Shown piece by piece: positions 1 to 9,535 of a stretch of 21,886 bases of DNA (its first letter is position 1; each line of letters begins with the position of its first letter). A model generated the notes under the pieces. It worked only from the letters and a program-made list of their open reading frames with translations. It was not told the origin of the DNA and made no database searches. Made by a program: the position numbers and the translations under genes. The stretch lies in NCBI GenBank assembly GCA_964649895.1, contig CAZYRX010000032.1, positions 1-21,886 of the forward strand, read 5' to 3'. This DNA is from Halanaerobium sp964649895. GTDB lineage: Bacteria > Bacillota > Halanaerobiia > Halanaerobiales > Halanaerobiaceae.

Positions 1-1
1 A

Positions 2-67
2 AAATATGCCCTTCTAAAGTCCGGTGAAGGAAAAATGGAAGAAAGCTATCAAAACAATGCTAGCTAA
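2..67 (+). CDS. C-terminal end of an unrecognised gene (5' truncated)
   Basis: An open frame enters from the left edge and runs 21 codons to a TAA at 65-67. The visible peptide ends in EESYQNNAS. It is polar and matches no family I recognise. In Bacillus the gene before mbl is spoIIID, but this peptide does not resemble the SpoIIID C-terminus as I know it. It may be a true gene end or a chance open frame. Confidence 0.3.
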   Translation, partial: KYALLKSGEGKMEESYQNNAS

Positions 68-140
68 AATTTTAATTTAATTTTAAGATTCATATTATAC
101 AATGGGGTGTAAGAATTGAAAATGGAGCAGTTAATAAAAA

Positions 141-164
141 TTTCAAAATAAATTTATTTTGAAA
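141..164. repeat. Perfect 24-bp palindrome overlapping the mreB ribosome binding site
   Basis: The left arm TTTCAAAATAAA (141-152) is followed with no spacer by its exact reverse complement TTTATTTTGAAA (153-164). All 12 base pairs match. The last three A residues (162-164) are also the first bases of the mreB Shine-Dalgarno AAAGGAG. As DNA it could be an operator for a dimeric regulator. As RNA it could form an AU-rich hairpin ending just before GGAG. The sequence does not show which. Confidence 0.8.
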
Positions 165-173
165 GGAGAAAAT

Positions 174-1214
174 ATGTTAGATAAAATTTTGAACAAATTT
201 AGCAAAAAAATTGCAATAGACTTAGGAACAGCAACAGTAATAATATATGAAGAAAATAAAGGGATAGTATTACAGGAGCCCTCTTTCGTGGCTTTAGATT
301 CAGATACACATGAAGTAATAGCGGTTGGGGAAGAGGCCAGAAGGATGCTCGGAAGAACACCAAAGAATATTAAGGTGGTTCGCCCACTTAAAGATGGTGT
401 AATTGCAAATTTTGAGATAGCAGAACTAATGTTAAAGAGTTTTCTTAAAAAAGTGGGAGTAAAAAGCAGATTCATCAAACCATTAATAATGGTCTGTATC
501 CCTGTAGGTGTAACCGGAGTGGAAAGCAGGGCTGTACTTGAAGCAGCAGTACAGGTTGGAGCAAGAAAGGCATTTCTAATTGAAGAGCCGGTAGCAGCTG
601 CTATAGGTGCCGGACTGCAGATAGAAAAAGCAGAAGGCAATATGGTAATCGATATCGGTGGTGGTACTACAGAAATTGCAGTGCTTTCACTTGGAGGTAT
701 AGTTGCAGGAGAATCAATTAGAGTCGGTGGAGATAAATTTGATGAATCACTTGTCAGATTTGTAAGAGAACATTATAATCTTGTCATTGGTGAGTCAACC
801 GCAGAAGAGATCAAGGTTAATATTGGCTGTGCAAATAATGAGAGTCAGGCTGTATATGAGGTAAGAGGTAGAGATTTGATGACAGGACTGCCCAGACATG
901 TAGAAATTTCTGCAGCAGAAACACATAAAGCTTTTAAGGAACTGCTTGATAACATTGCTCAGGCTGCGCGCAGAGTTCTGGAGAGAACACCACCTGAATT
1001 ATCATCAGATATTATGGAAAAAGGAATTATCCTAACAGGTGGAGGCTCACTTCTAAAGGATATAGATAGATTTATCAGTGAACAGACAGAGGTTGGAGCT
1101 TATGTTACCGATGCTCCCTTAACCTGTGTAGCAGAAGGAACTGGACATGCTTTAAATGAGATAAACAAGATTTCTAATGTTTTAAGCACAGGTGAGCAGA
1201 GTTATTCATCTTAA
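174..1214 (+). CDS. mreB: Rod shape-determining protein MreB/Mbl (bacterial actin)
   Basis: Actin-fold ATPase, 346 aa, the usual MreB length. It polymerises under the inner membrane and guides the elongation machinery of the peptidoglycan wall. The nucleotide-binding motifs are visible: phosphate-1 loop IDLGTATVIIY near residues 15-25 (most MreBs read DLGTANT here), phosphate-2 loop VIDIGGGTTEIAV near 158-170, the EEPVAAAIGAG stretch before it, and adenosine motif ILTGGGSLL near 287-295. The ATG at 174 is chosen over an in-frame TTG at 159 because AAAGGAG at 162-168 sits 5 nt upstream of the ATG. The short N-terminal segment LDKILNKFSKK could be an amphipathic membrane anchor. Whether this paralogue is MreB, Mbl or MreBH cannot be decided. 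It is the first complete gene of the window and leads into outer-membrane biogenesis genes. Confidence 0.95.
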   Translation: MLDKILNKFSKKIAIDLGTATVIIYEENKGIVLQEPSFVALDSDTHEVIAVGEEARRMLGRTPKNIKVVRPLKDGVIANFEIAELMLKSFLKKVGVKSRFIKPLIMVCIPVGVTGVESRAVLEAAVQVGARKAFLIEEPVAAAIGAGLQIEKAEGNMVIDIGGGTTEIAVLSLGGIVAGESIRVGGDKFDESLVRFVREHYNLVIGESTAEEIKVNIGCANNESQAVYEVRGRDLMTGLPRHVEISAAETHKAFKELLDNIAQAARRVLERTPPELSSDIMEKGIILTGGGSLLKDIDRFISEQTEVGAYVTDAPLTCVAEGTGHALNEINKISNVLSTGEQSYSS

Positions 1215-1238
1215 AGTTAGGCTGGAAAGGATGATATT

Positions 1239-3182
1239 TTGAGAAAATATAAAATTAAGCATTTATTATTGGCTTTAATTTTAATAATACTGATTTTTTC
1301 TCAGGCTGCTTCAGCTCAGGACTTCATGTTTTTAGAAGACGTTGAGGCCGGGATGAGCGGTTATGGTAAAACGGTATTTTCGGGAACAGAGGTAGAAGAG
1401 TTTCCGGTTGAAATAATAAGTGTAATGAGAGATAGAAGTTTAAATGAGGACTTAATATTGATCAAAGTCGGCGGAGAAAAAATGGAACAACATGGTGGTA
1501 TAGCAGCCGGAATGAGCGGCAGCCCTATCTATGTTGATGACAAACTTATCGGAGCAATTGGTTATGGCTGGAATTATAGTGACCACCGCTATGGGCTTGT
1601 TACCCCTATTGGAAGAATGCTGGAATTATTGGAATACAAAAACCTTCTAAATAATGGAATTGAAAATGATTTAATTGAAGACGAAGAAATTGAAGATAAA
1701 GAGTTAGAAAATAATGAGGTCGAAGATATTTCTCTCGGAAAAAAAATAGTGAGAGCTAACAGTCCAATAATGGTTAGTGGTATAAGAGGTAGAGCTTTAA
1801 AAAGACTTGAGAATAATCTTGAAGATTTAAATTTAGATGTAATCACAAGTCCGGGGATTAGAGAAGAAGATAAAATTGAAAGCTCTCCTAAAGCCGGAGA
1901 TTCGATAGCCGTACAGCTGGTAAGAGGGGATATATCTGTAGCCTCAATTGGCACCTTAACATATGTAGATCAGGGAGAATTTTTAGCCTTTGGTCATCCA
2001 TTTACAAATCGAGGTGAAGTGGATTACCTGTTGAGTAGAGCCTATATAAATGGAGTGATTCCCAGCTCACAGCAGCCCTTTAAACTGGGTTCTCCCTATG
2101 ATCGCCTGATAGGATCTGTATCTCAGGATAGAGGTGCAGGTATTGCAGGAAGAATAGATAATTATCCGAGAATTACGCCCTTATATATTTCTATTTCCGA
2201 AGATGGTGAACTTAAAAAAGAAGTAACCTTACAGATAATCAATGATAAATATCTATTTAATTCTCTGGCAAATAGTACTGCACTTCAGGCAGTAGATTCA
2301 GCTCTGGATAGAATCGGACCGGGATCAGCCAGGTCAACATTGAGGATCATGGGGCGTGGACTACCCAAGCTTCATGTAGAATCTACAAATATGTATTACA
2401 GTCAAAATGACATTGGGAGTATGTCACTATATGATTTTTCTCAACTTTTAGATCTGATTACAACTAATCCATTTAAAGAGGTTAACCTGATAGATATCAG
2501 GCTGGAACTTGACTTCGAAAAAACCGATAGTGTTGCTTTGGTCCAGGAGGCAAAGGTTTTGAATGAAGAAATCTATCCTGGTGATGAATTGAATGTAGAG
2601 GTAACACTGCATAAATATAGAGATGGAACAAAAACCAAAGAACTTAAACTCAAACTTCCTGAAGATGTTGAACCTGGATTAGCAACCCTTTTTGTTGATG
2701 GAGGTTATACTGGGGAAACAGTTAGAGCAGAGAGTAATGGACAAACCCAGAGTGATGGTGGTTTAAATGAAGCAGAGATAGCCGGATATAAGAATTTCGA
2801 ATCAATGCTGGAAGATTATTTGGATTCACCTGATAATAATGATCTTATTCTTCAGCTTTATCCTTCTTATGGTGGTGGCGAATATTTAGAAAGCAGTCAA
2901 GAAGCACCTGAGGATATGCCGCCTACTGAAGATGAAACACCGATAAAAGATAGAGAAGAAAGTAATCCTAGACAAGATAAAGGTGCTGAACCAGCTCAAG
3001 AAGCTCAAAAAGATAAAGAAGAAATAAAAGAAAGATATGAAACAGATTATGTGCTGGAAGGCAGCTTGAATCTGGATTTAGAAATATTAGAAAAATCAGG
3101 AGATGAGTCTGTTGAGCAAGAAACAGAAGCTGAAGGAAATATAGAAAATGAAGATAGTGAAGGCTCAGCTGCTGGGAACTAA
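1239..3182 (+). CDS. Exported SpoIVB-family (peptidase S55) domain protein
   Basis: Protein of 647 aa with a cleavable signal peptide (hydrophobic 9-20, probable cut after ASA, residue 26). The S55-type domain starts with GMSGYGKTVFSG (38-49), then has HGGIAAGMSGSPIY (85-98) with Ser93 as likely nucleophile, then YGLVTPIGRM, and later GTLTYVDQGEFLAFGHPF with His253 as likely catalytic His. An acidic insert lies near residues 142-166, and the last 100 residues are a Glu-rich low-complexity tail. The family is named for SpoIVB, the forespore-secreted protease that triggers sigma-K processing. Here there is no obvious PDZ domain and Ser precedes His, so it is not SpoIVB itself. The TTG at 1239 is preceded by AAAGGA (1226-1231). 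The ATG at 1231 hits a stop at once. Its place between mreB and tamB suggests an envelope role, but its substrate is unknown. Confidence 0.85.
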   Translation: MRKYKIKHLLLALILIILIFSQAASAQDFMFLEDVEAGMSGYGKTVFSGTEVEEFPVEIISVMRDRSLNEDLILIKVGGEKMEQHGGIAAGMSGSPIYVDDKLIGAIGYGWNYSDHRYGLVTPIGRMLELLEYKNLLNNGIENDLIEDEEIEDKELENNEVEDISLGKKIVRANSPIMVSGIRGRALKRLENNLEDLNLDVITSPGIREEDKIESSPKAGDSIAVQLVRGDISVASIGTLTYVDQGEFLAFGHPFTNRGEVDYLLSRAYINGVIPSSQQPFKLGSPYDRLIGSVSQDRGAGIAGRIDNYPRITPLYISISEDGELKKEVTLQIINDKYLFNSLANSTALQAVDSALDRIGPGSARSTLRIMGRGLPKLHVESTNMYYSQNDIGSMSLYDFSQLLDLITTNPFKEVNLIDIRLELDFEKTDSVALVQEAKVLNEEIYPGDELNVEVTLHKYRDGTKTKELKLKLPEDVEPGLATLFVDGGYTGETVRAESNGQTQSDGGLNEAEIAGYKNFESMLEDYLDSPDNNDLILQLYPSYGGGEYLESSQEAPEDMPPTEDETPIKDREESNPRQDKGAEPAQEAQKDKEEIKERYETDYVLEGSLNLDLEILEKSGDESVEQETEAEGNIENEDSEGSAAGN

Positions 3183-3280
3183 AAATCTTCAGAATAGAGA
3201 ATAGAAGAGCTGCTGATGAAACTAAAATATCAATTAGAACTAATACTTAACTACAGATCCTGCTTAGTGGAGGTTTTTTA

Positions 3281-6200
3281 ATGGATAAGCAAATAAAATA
3301 TCTAATCGGGGTTCTGGTGATATTAATAATTACAGCTTATTTTCTAAGCCTGTTATCAGGACTTCCCAATTTTATCAAAGATGATATTATTGCTTTTCTG
3401 GAAAGAGAAACAGGCGGAGAAATCAGCCTGGATAAAGTCTCCTTATGGCCTCTTAACAGGATAAATGTTAAAAACTTTAAATTTAAAGATAAACTTGGCA
3501 ATGCCTTTGCGGCAGATGAGCTTAATCTTGATTATAGTTTGAACTTGATGCAGGATAATAATATTATTTTATTTGACTTTGTTGAGCTGAAAAATGCAGA
3601 TATAGAGATAAACAATTTAAATTTTGGAAAACAAACTAAAACTTTGGATATTGATCAATTGAATGGAAAAGATATCGAACAGTTAAATAAAGAAACTTCT
3701 GCTGCTGATTCTGAGAATAGTGCTGCCGCATTCTTCTCAGAACTTAAACTACCTGATTATTTAGCAGATTTAAATATGAATATCAGAGATGCAGCTGTAG
3801 AAGTAAAACTTGAAGACTATCATTTTAGCGTTCAAAATCTGCAGTTAGGTATGAAGGTTGGCGAAGTAGATAACTTTGAAGTTAATTTTTCTTCTGCTTT
3901 GAGTATTGACCGGTTAAAATTGGCTGAAGGTCAAATAATTGAAGATTTAAGTCTTGATAATTTGGATTTCCAGTTAAAAAAGAGTGGTAGTAATACCGAA
4001 CTGTATTTTGATACAGCTGAAATCGAGCTCTCAAGATTTTATAAATATTTGCCGCAGAAAAATTTTAATTATAATTCTTTAAATATAGATGCAGCTGATT
4101 TTAGTGGGCGAGCTGCAGTAAGAGGAGAAGCAGTTTTTAATGCAGCTAAGATTTCTTCTTACAGGGCAGAGATTAATCTGAATAATTTAGTTGGTAGTGC
4201 AGCATATATTTTTCAGCAAGAAGAGTCAGAAACCATAAATATAGAACTACCTCAAGCACTGATTGTGCTTGAAGGACCTGAATTTGAAGCAGCACTTGAA
4301 CAGACAGAATTTAATATTGATCAGAATAGTCTGCAGTTTGGTTTTAAATTTGCTGAAAATGCTAAGTTAGAAATCTCTGCAGAAGCAGAAAACTTTGTTT
4401 ATGATTATAATTTCTTAAGTCCCCACCTTAAAGAAAGCAGATTTGACTTTCAATTCAGCTTAGAACGTGATAGAGATGGTCTGCTGGTGGGAGAGTTAAC
4501 TGCTGATGTTAAAAAGTTAAAAGCTTTAGATTTTGACTTTGAAGATAGTGAATTCGAGCTCAGACTTGCAGAGAACGAAGTCTACTTAGATAGAGCCAAT
4601 CTAAATTTCGTTGATGGCGGTCAGTTCAATTTAAAAGCAAGCTATAACCTTGCCAGCGAAAATTATATCTTAAGAGCTGAAGGTAATGATCTAGAGCTAA
4701 ATAACAGCATAGAAAAAATCATTAATAATTTTGAACTTGAAGAGAATAGAGATTATCTGGATAGATTCACAGAAATAGCAGATGAAAATGTGAATTTCTT
4801 AATTGATGCTGCAGGAATTTATGGTTTGAATAATCAGTTCTCTGCTGCAGGAGAATTTCAATTTGATTTTAATTTAGAAGAGGATAATAGTGACTGTGGT
4901 ATCGATTCTTCTTTCTGGTTTTATGAAAATAATTTGACTTTAAGTTCTTTTAAATTTGAATCTGAATATCTGCGTCTGGATCTTAGTGGTGATATCGATT
5001 TTAATAACAAAGACATGCAGCTTCGCTATGCAGGTAGTAGATTTAATCCCCTGCTGATAAATAGAGTTTTAGCTGAAGATATTGCTCAATTAAATGAGTT
5101 GAATTCAGTTGTTGAACATCTAGAAGGTTCTATTGCTGGAAGTTTCAGCAGTCCTTCAGTGAGCCTCACAGCTGAGATACCTTATTTAAGCTATCAGAAC
5201 TTCAATTTAAGCAGCTTGAGAGTAAAAAGCAGTTTTGAAAATGGAAATCTGGAACTACAGAATTTACAGGCAGATTTAGCTCAGGGAACACTAAGAGCAT
5301 CAGGAATGGCTGATAATCTTTTGAGTACTTCAGCTAGCTCTATAGACCTGCAGTTTCAAACAGAGAATGTATATTTTGATGATATATCTGAAGCGATCAA
5401 TAGAGAATTACCACTTACAGGTGAGGTACAGGTTAGACTTTTGCTTAGTGGAAAAACTTTTAATCCAGAACTGAACCTTAAGATAATGGCAGATAATACA
5501 GTCCTGGCTGTTGATGGGAATGAATATGAATTTACAAGTTTAAATGCGGCAGTAAAAAGGGATAATGGCAGATTTGAACTAAGCAGTTTATCAGCAGTAC
5601 AGCAGGATTTAGAGATAAATGCAGATGGTTATTACATACCTGCAGAAGGGCTTGATTTAAATCTAAAACTTAGTGGTTTTGAAACAGAAAAATATCTGGC
5701 AGAATATATTCCTGAAGACGATACACTAAGTGGTGAGCTTAACCTGGAAGGTAATCTGCGGGGAGAAATTAGCTCTCCCGAGCTGCAGTTTAAGCTTTTT
5801 TCTGATTCTTTAAAATATAATAATCTTAATATAAAATTTTTGGATAATGATTTCCTCTACCAGCCTAATCAGGACAGATTATATCTGAACAGCTTTAATT
5901 TTAAAGTAGATGATGGTGATTATGCACTTGAAGGAGAACTTGATCAGCTGAGCACTAACTTAACTGCTGATCTTCAACTTCAACTGAATAATGTGCCTGT
6001 TAAAAATACTTTGAATCAATTTGTACCTTTTTACCCATTTGCTGAGGATTTGATTGTATCTGGGCCGGTGGAAGTAAAGGGTAATTTAGATCAACCCAGT
6101 GCAGTTATTGATCTGGAAGCTGTTACTGCAGAAAGTCAAGATGATGTTTTATCACTGAGTGGTAAGGTAGCTAAGAATTTAGACTTAATTTTCAGTTCAA

Positions 6201-7753
6201 GTGTTCTGCCAATTGATTTTATGACTGATCAATTTGGTTTTAATTTAAATCTAAAAAGCAAACTGGATATGGATGGAAGTATTAGAGGTAATATAAATTC
6301 ACCTATATTAAAAATTGAACACCAGCTTAGTGAAATAAGTTTAAATGAGACTAAAATAAAGTCGCTTAATGGTAAAATTAATTTAGAAGACAGAACAAAT
6401 TTTTCTTTAGAACAGCAGCTTCAGTTTAGCGGTGGAGGTACCTTCAATTTAAATGGAGATTATTCATTTGAAAGCCAGGAGATAAATTTAAACTCTGATT
6501 TAGATTCACTGCCACTCGGATTTTTACTCTCATTTATAGGAGATGAGCTGACTGCAGACGGGAATCTTAATGGAAATGCTGTTATTAGAGGTAATATTAA
6601 CAGCCCAGATTTAGATGGAGAAATAAGGGTTTCTGGAAGCAATCTGGAGGTGGGGTTATCTGACCCGATTGAAGATTACAGCGGTCTTATCAAATTAAAC
6701 AACAGTGGTTTTAGAGTAGAGGATTTAAAAGGTAAACTTGCCGATGGTAACTTTACAATCAATGGTAATTTCAATCCTTTTTCAGCTGAAGATGCCTGGA
6801 ACTTGAGTTTAACAGGTAATAAACTCTATTTTCTTTACGGCTCACTTGATGGAGAATTTGATGCAGAATTAGAATTTGTAGGTCCACTTGCTGATCCTGT
6901 TCTCAGGGGTGATTTAAGGGCATACAATTTTAAAATAAGTATACCCTGGGAATGGCCGATGCCGGAGGGAGAAAGCGAGAATGGATTTGCACCGGAAATC
7001 GATTTAAATATTGTTAGCGGGCGCAATGTGAGAGTTGTTAACCCGAATATGAATATTTATGTCGAAGAAGGTAATTTGAATCTGAAATTTAATGATGAGC
7101 TGGAAGACCCACTGACAATGCAGGGCCGTTTTAGAAGTACCCGCGGTAATTTTACTTATTATAATTCCCGTTTCAGCCTGCTTAATGGTGAGGTTGTTTT
7201 TACTCCTGTTGATGAAAATGATATACCAACAATAAGTGCTAATGCGCGTACTTATGCTGGAGGTAGAGAAATTACCATCAGTGTTAATGGACCCGCAAAT
7301 GATATGCGGACAACACTTTCTTCCAACCCAGAAATGACTGAGGATGAGATATTAAACTTATTAACAACCCAGGGGGCACTCGGGTCTGCGATTATAGGTG
7401 ATGAAGATATAGGTATAGAAGCGATAATTACTCAAGAGCTGATCAGGATGATCAATGCATTTCTGCAGAGAGATGTGATTAATCCTCTTGAATCAGATTT
7501 TCAATCAGCACTTGCTCTTGATAGAATAGAAATTGATACATCTCAGTATGGACTGGAAAGGGAATTTGCACTTTATTTAGGGAAAAATATTACAAATAAA
7601 TTTTATATAGAATATGCAAGCTTTTTTACAGAAGAAGAAAGCTCAGGAGAAATATCTTTTCAATATAGATTGACCGACCGGACAGTATTAAAAGGAACAT
7701 ATTTTGGTGATGAAGAATATCAGTTTAGTATAGAAACTGGTATAGATTTTTAA
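3281..7753 (+). CDS. tamB: TamB-like envelope-spanning protein (AsmA/DUF490 family)
   Basis: Very large protein, 1490 aa. A single N-terminal membrane anchor (residues 5-27) is followed by a long beta-rich acidic region and a C-terminal DUF490/TamB domain (about 1100-1490) that ends in a beta-strand-like segment, FSIETGIDF. Repeated motifs of the form G-x-(I/L)-x-(S/N)P-x-(L/V), such as GNINSP (twice), GEISSP, GSFSSP and GNLDQP, mark the repeating TamB/AsmA groove unit. TamB-type proteins are anchored in the inner membrane and span the periplasm. They help insert outer-membrane proteins with an Omp85 partner and move phospholipid between membranes. The ATG at 3281 has GGAGG 7 nt upstream. It lies 33 bp before bamA, and no separate TamA is present, so BamA is the likely partner (inference). 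Confidence 0.92.
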   Translation: MDKQIKYLIGVLVILIITAYFLSLLSGLPNFIKDDIIAFLERETGGEISLDKVSLWPLNRINVKNFKFKDKLGNAFAADELNLDYSLNLMQDNNIILFDFVELKNADIEINNLNFGKQTKTLDIDQLNGKDIEQLNKETSAADSENSAAAFFSELKLPDYLADLNMNIRDAAVEVKLEDYHFSVQNLQLGMKVGEVDNFEVNFSSALSIDRLKLAEGQIIEDLSLDNLDFQLKKSGSNTELYFDTAEIELSRFYKYLPQKNFNYNSLNIDAADFSGRAAVRGEAVFNAAKISSYRAEINLNNLVGSAAYIFQQEESETINIELPQALIVLEGPEFEAALEQTEFNIDQNSLQFGFKFAENAKLEISAEAENFVYDYNFLSPHLKESRFDFQFSLERDRDGLLVGELTADVKKLKALDFDFEDSEFELRLAENEVYLDRANLNFVDGGQFNLKASYNLASENYILRAEGNDLELNNSIEKIINNFELEENRDYLDRFTEIADENVNFLIDAAGIYGLNNQFSAAGEFQFDFNLEEDNSDCGIDSSFWFYENNLTLSSFKFESEYLRLDLSGDIDFNNKDMQLRYAGSRFNPLLINRVLAEDIAQLNELNSVVEHLEGSIAGSFSSPSVSLTAEIPYLSYQNFNLSSLRVKSSFENGNLELQNLQADLAQGTLRASGMADNLLSTSASSIDLQFQTENVYFDDISEAINRELPLTGEVQVRLLLSGKTFNPELNLKIMADNTVLAVDGNEYEFTSLNAAVKRDNGRFELSSLSAVQQDLEINADGYYIPAEGLDLNLKLSGFETEKYLAEYIPEDDTLSGELNLEGNLRGEISSPELQFKLFSDSLKYNNLNIKFLDNDFLYQPNQDRLYLNSFNFKVDDGDYALEGELDQLSTNLTADLQLQLNNVPVKNTLNQFVPFYPFAEDLIVSGPVEVKGNLDQPSAVIDLEAVTAESQDDVLSLSGKVAKNLDLIFSSSVLPIDFMTDQFGFNLNLKSKLDMDGSIRGNINSPILKIEHQLSEISLNETKIKSLNGKINLEDRTNFSLEQQLQFSGGGTFNLNGDYSFESQEINLNSDLDSLPLGFLLSFIGDELTADGNLNGNAVIRGNINSPDLDGEIRVSGSNLEVGLSDPIEDYSGLIKLNNSGFRVEDLKGKLADGNFTINGNFNPFSAEDAWNLSLTGNKLYFLYGSLDGEFDAELEFVGPLADPVLRGDLRAYNFKISIPWEWPMPEGESENGFAPEIDLNIVSGRNVRVVNPNMNIYVEEGNLNLKFNDELEDPLTMQGRFRSTRGNFTYYNSRFSLLNGEVVFTPVDENDIPTISANARTYAGGREITISVNGPANDMRTTLSSNPEMTEDEILNLLTTQGALGSAIIGDEDIGIEAIITQELIRMINAFLQRDVINPLESDFQSALALDRIEIDTSQYGLEREFALYLGKNITNKFYIEYASFFTEEESSGEISFQYRLTDRTVLKGTYFGDEEYQFSIETGIDF

Positions 7754-7786
7754 AAATATACAAATCAAATTTTTAGGAGGAAAATT

Positions 7787-9481
7787 ATGAACTTAGGATC
7801 TTATTCTAAAACGACTATCTTATTCTTAACGTTAATTCTGCTTTTTTCAGCAGCTGTTAATGCACAAAATGTTCCAATTGATGAAATAACAAAAATATCT
7901 GTTGAAGGTAATGATTATGTAAGTGATTTTGAGATATTATCTAAAGTAAGTACTGAAGTAGGTGAGCAGACAGATCAGGAAGCACTGCGGCAGGATCTTC
8001 AGGCAGTCTATGATATGGGATATTTTTCGGATGTAAATATTGTATTTGAAAACTATGAGCAGGGTTTAAATGTTATTTTTCAGGTTGTAGAAAATCCCGT
8101 TTTAAAAGGTATTAATGTTAAAGGTAATCAGGGTATATATTCTGAGGAAAAAATCAAAGAAATACTTGATCTTAAGATGGAGTATGTACTTAATGCCAAA
8201 AAGATGAATGAAAACTTAAAAAAACTGCAGGAAAAAATGCAGGATGATGGCTATATACTTGCCCGCTACAGGCAGGTAAATGTAAGTGATGAGGGTATAC
8301 TCAATATAGAGATTGTTCCCGGAACCCTTGATTCCATAGAAATTGTTGGGAATGATAAAACAGATGCCGAAGTTATCTTACGAGAAATGCCAATTGAAGC
8401 TGGAGATTTAGTAAATATCAAAAAAATACAGAAGGGCTATCGTAATTTATTCAGACTTGAATATTTTAATAATATCAATCCAGAGCTGGAAAGAGTAAAT
8501 GCAGAAGAAAATACAGCTAAATTGATTATTAACCTAGAAGAAGGAAAAACCGGCCGCCTCAACTTTGGTGGTGGATACAGTTCAACAGATGGTCTTTTAG
8601 GATTTATAGATGTAAGTGAGAAAAACTTATTTGGTAATGGTCAGAATATCCAGGCTAAATGGCAGTTTGGTGATACAACTACTTATTCACTTAACTTTTA
8701 TGAACCTTATCTCTGGGACAGCAATTATTCTTTTGGGTTTAGTATTTATGACAGCACAACAGAAGAGGAAAATGCTGATGGTCAGACCTATGAAGAATCA
8801 AAAACAGGTGGAAGCATCACTTTAGGTCATCCCCTGCCAAAGGACTGGAGAACTTCTCTTAAATATAGATTGGAAGATGCAGAGACCGTCTGGGAAGATG
8901 ATATAGTAACAGAAGATACTGAACTTCGCTCATTAACACTGGGTTTCAGCAGAGATTCTACAGATAATAGATTTCATCCCCGCAGCGGCTCGATCAATAA
9001 CTTCAGTACTGAACATGCGGGAGACTTCCTCGGTGGAACTGCTGATTTTACAAAATTTAATATAGACAGCAGAAGGTATTTCCCTGCATTTAAAGATCAT
9101 GCACTGGCATTTAGGGTTAAAGCAGGAATTTCTTATCCAAGAACTGAACTGCCGAGCACGGAAGAATATAATCTAGGTGGCTCAAACAGTCTGCGTGGTT
9201 ATGAGCGCAGTGATTTCGATTTTACTGACAGACAGAATAACAATCTGCTTTTATTAAATCTTGAATACAGAATACCTTTTAATGACAGTTTTACAGGTGT
9301 TCTCTTTACAGATGCAGGTAATGTCTGGGAAGACAGAGACCAAATTGCACTGAATGATCTCTACTATGGTTATGGACTCGGCCTGAGGATGAATACCCCT
9401 GTTGGTCAGCTGAGGCTTGATTATGGCTGGGATGAAGATCAAGATGGCCAGTTCCACTTTAGTATCGGAAATGCGTTTTAA
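7787..9481 (+). CDS. bamA: Outer-membrane protein assembly factor BamA (Omp85, three POTRA domains)
   Basis: Protein of 564 aa that inserts beta-barrel proteins into the outer membrane. The signal peptide ends at VNA (residue 26). Three POTRA domains can be read at about 32-106, 107-186 and 187-255. A 16-strand-type barrel follows from about residue 256, starting GRLNFGGGYSSTDG. The conserved Omp85 lid-loop motif (VRGF in E. coli) is LRGY at 469-472 within GGSNSLRGYERSDF. The chain ends in phenylalanine (FSIGNAF), the usual barrel-targeting signal. E. coli BamA has five POTRA domains and about 810 aa, so this is a short form. The ATG at 7787 has GGAGG 6 nt upstream. Neighbours tamB and ompH-like genes fit the same pathway. 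Assignment as TamA instead is unlikely because no other Omp85 gene is seen here. Confidence 0.94.
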   Translation: MNLGSYSKTTILFLTLILLFSAAVNAQNVPIDEITKISVEGNDYVSDFEILSKVSTEVGEQTDQEALRQDLQAVYDMGYFSDVNIVFENYEQGLNVIFQVVENPVLKGINVKGNQGIYSEEKIKEILDLKMEYVLNAKKMNENLKKLQEKMQDDGYILARYRQVNVSDEGILNIEIVPGTLDSIEIVGNDKTDAEVILREMPIEAGDLVNIKKIQKGYRNLFRLEYFNNINPELERVNAEENTAKLIINLEEGKTGRLNFGGGYSSTDGLLGFIDVSEKNLFGNGQNIQAKWQFGDTTTYSLNFYEPYLWDSNYSFGFSIYDSTTEEENADGQTYEESKTGGSITLGHPLPKDWRTSLKYRLEDAETVWEDDIVTEDTELRSLTLGFSRDSTDNRFHPRSGSINNFSTEHAGDFLGGTADFTKFNIDSRRYFPAFKDHALAFRVKAGISYPRTELPSTEEYNLGGSNSLRGYERSDFDFTDRQNNNLLLLNLEYRIPFNDSFTGVLFTDAGNVWEDRDQIALNDLYYGYGLGLRMNTPVGQLRLDYGWDEDQDGQFHFSIGNAF

Positions 9482-9535
9482 TAGATAAATTAAGCATTAG
9501 AAATTTAATCCAATAATTTTGGAGGAATTGAAATT

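Noticed and set aside
91..103. Possible mreB promoter: TATTAT at 93-98, or the sporulation-type pattern CATANNNTA at 91-99
   Set aside because: No convincing -35 element lies at the right distance in this AT-only stretch, and such -10-like strings are common in it. A promoter before mreB is plausible but not supported by the bases seen.
8616..8825. Forward open frame of 69 codons inside bamA
   Set aside because: It lies wholly inside the bamA barrel region in another frame and has no recognisable domain.
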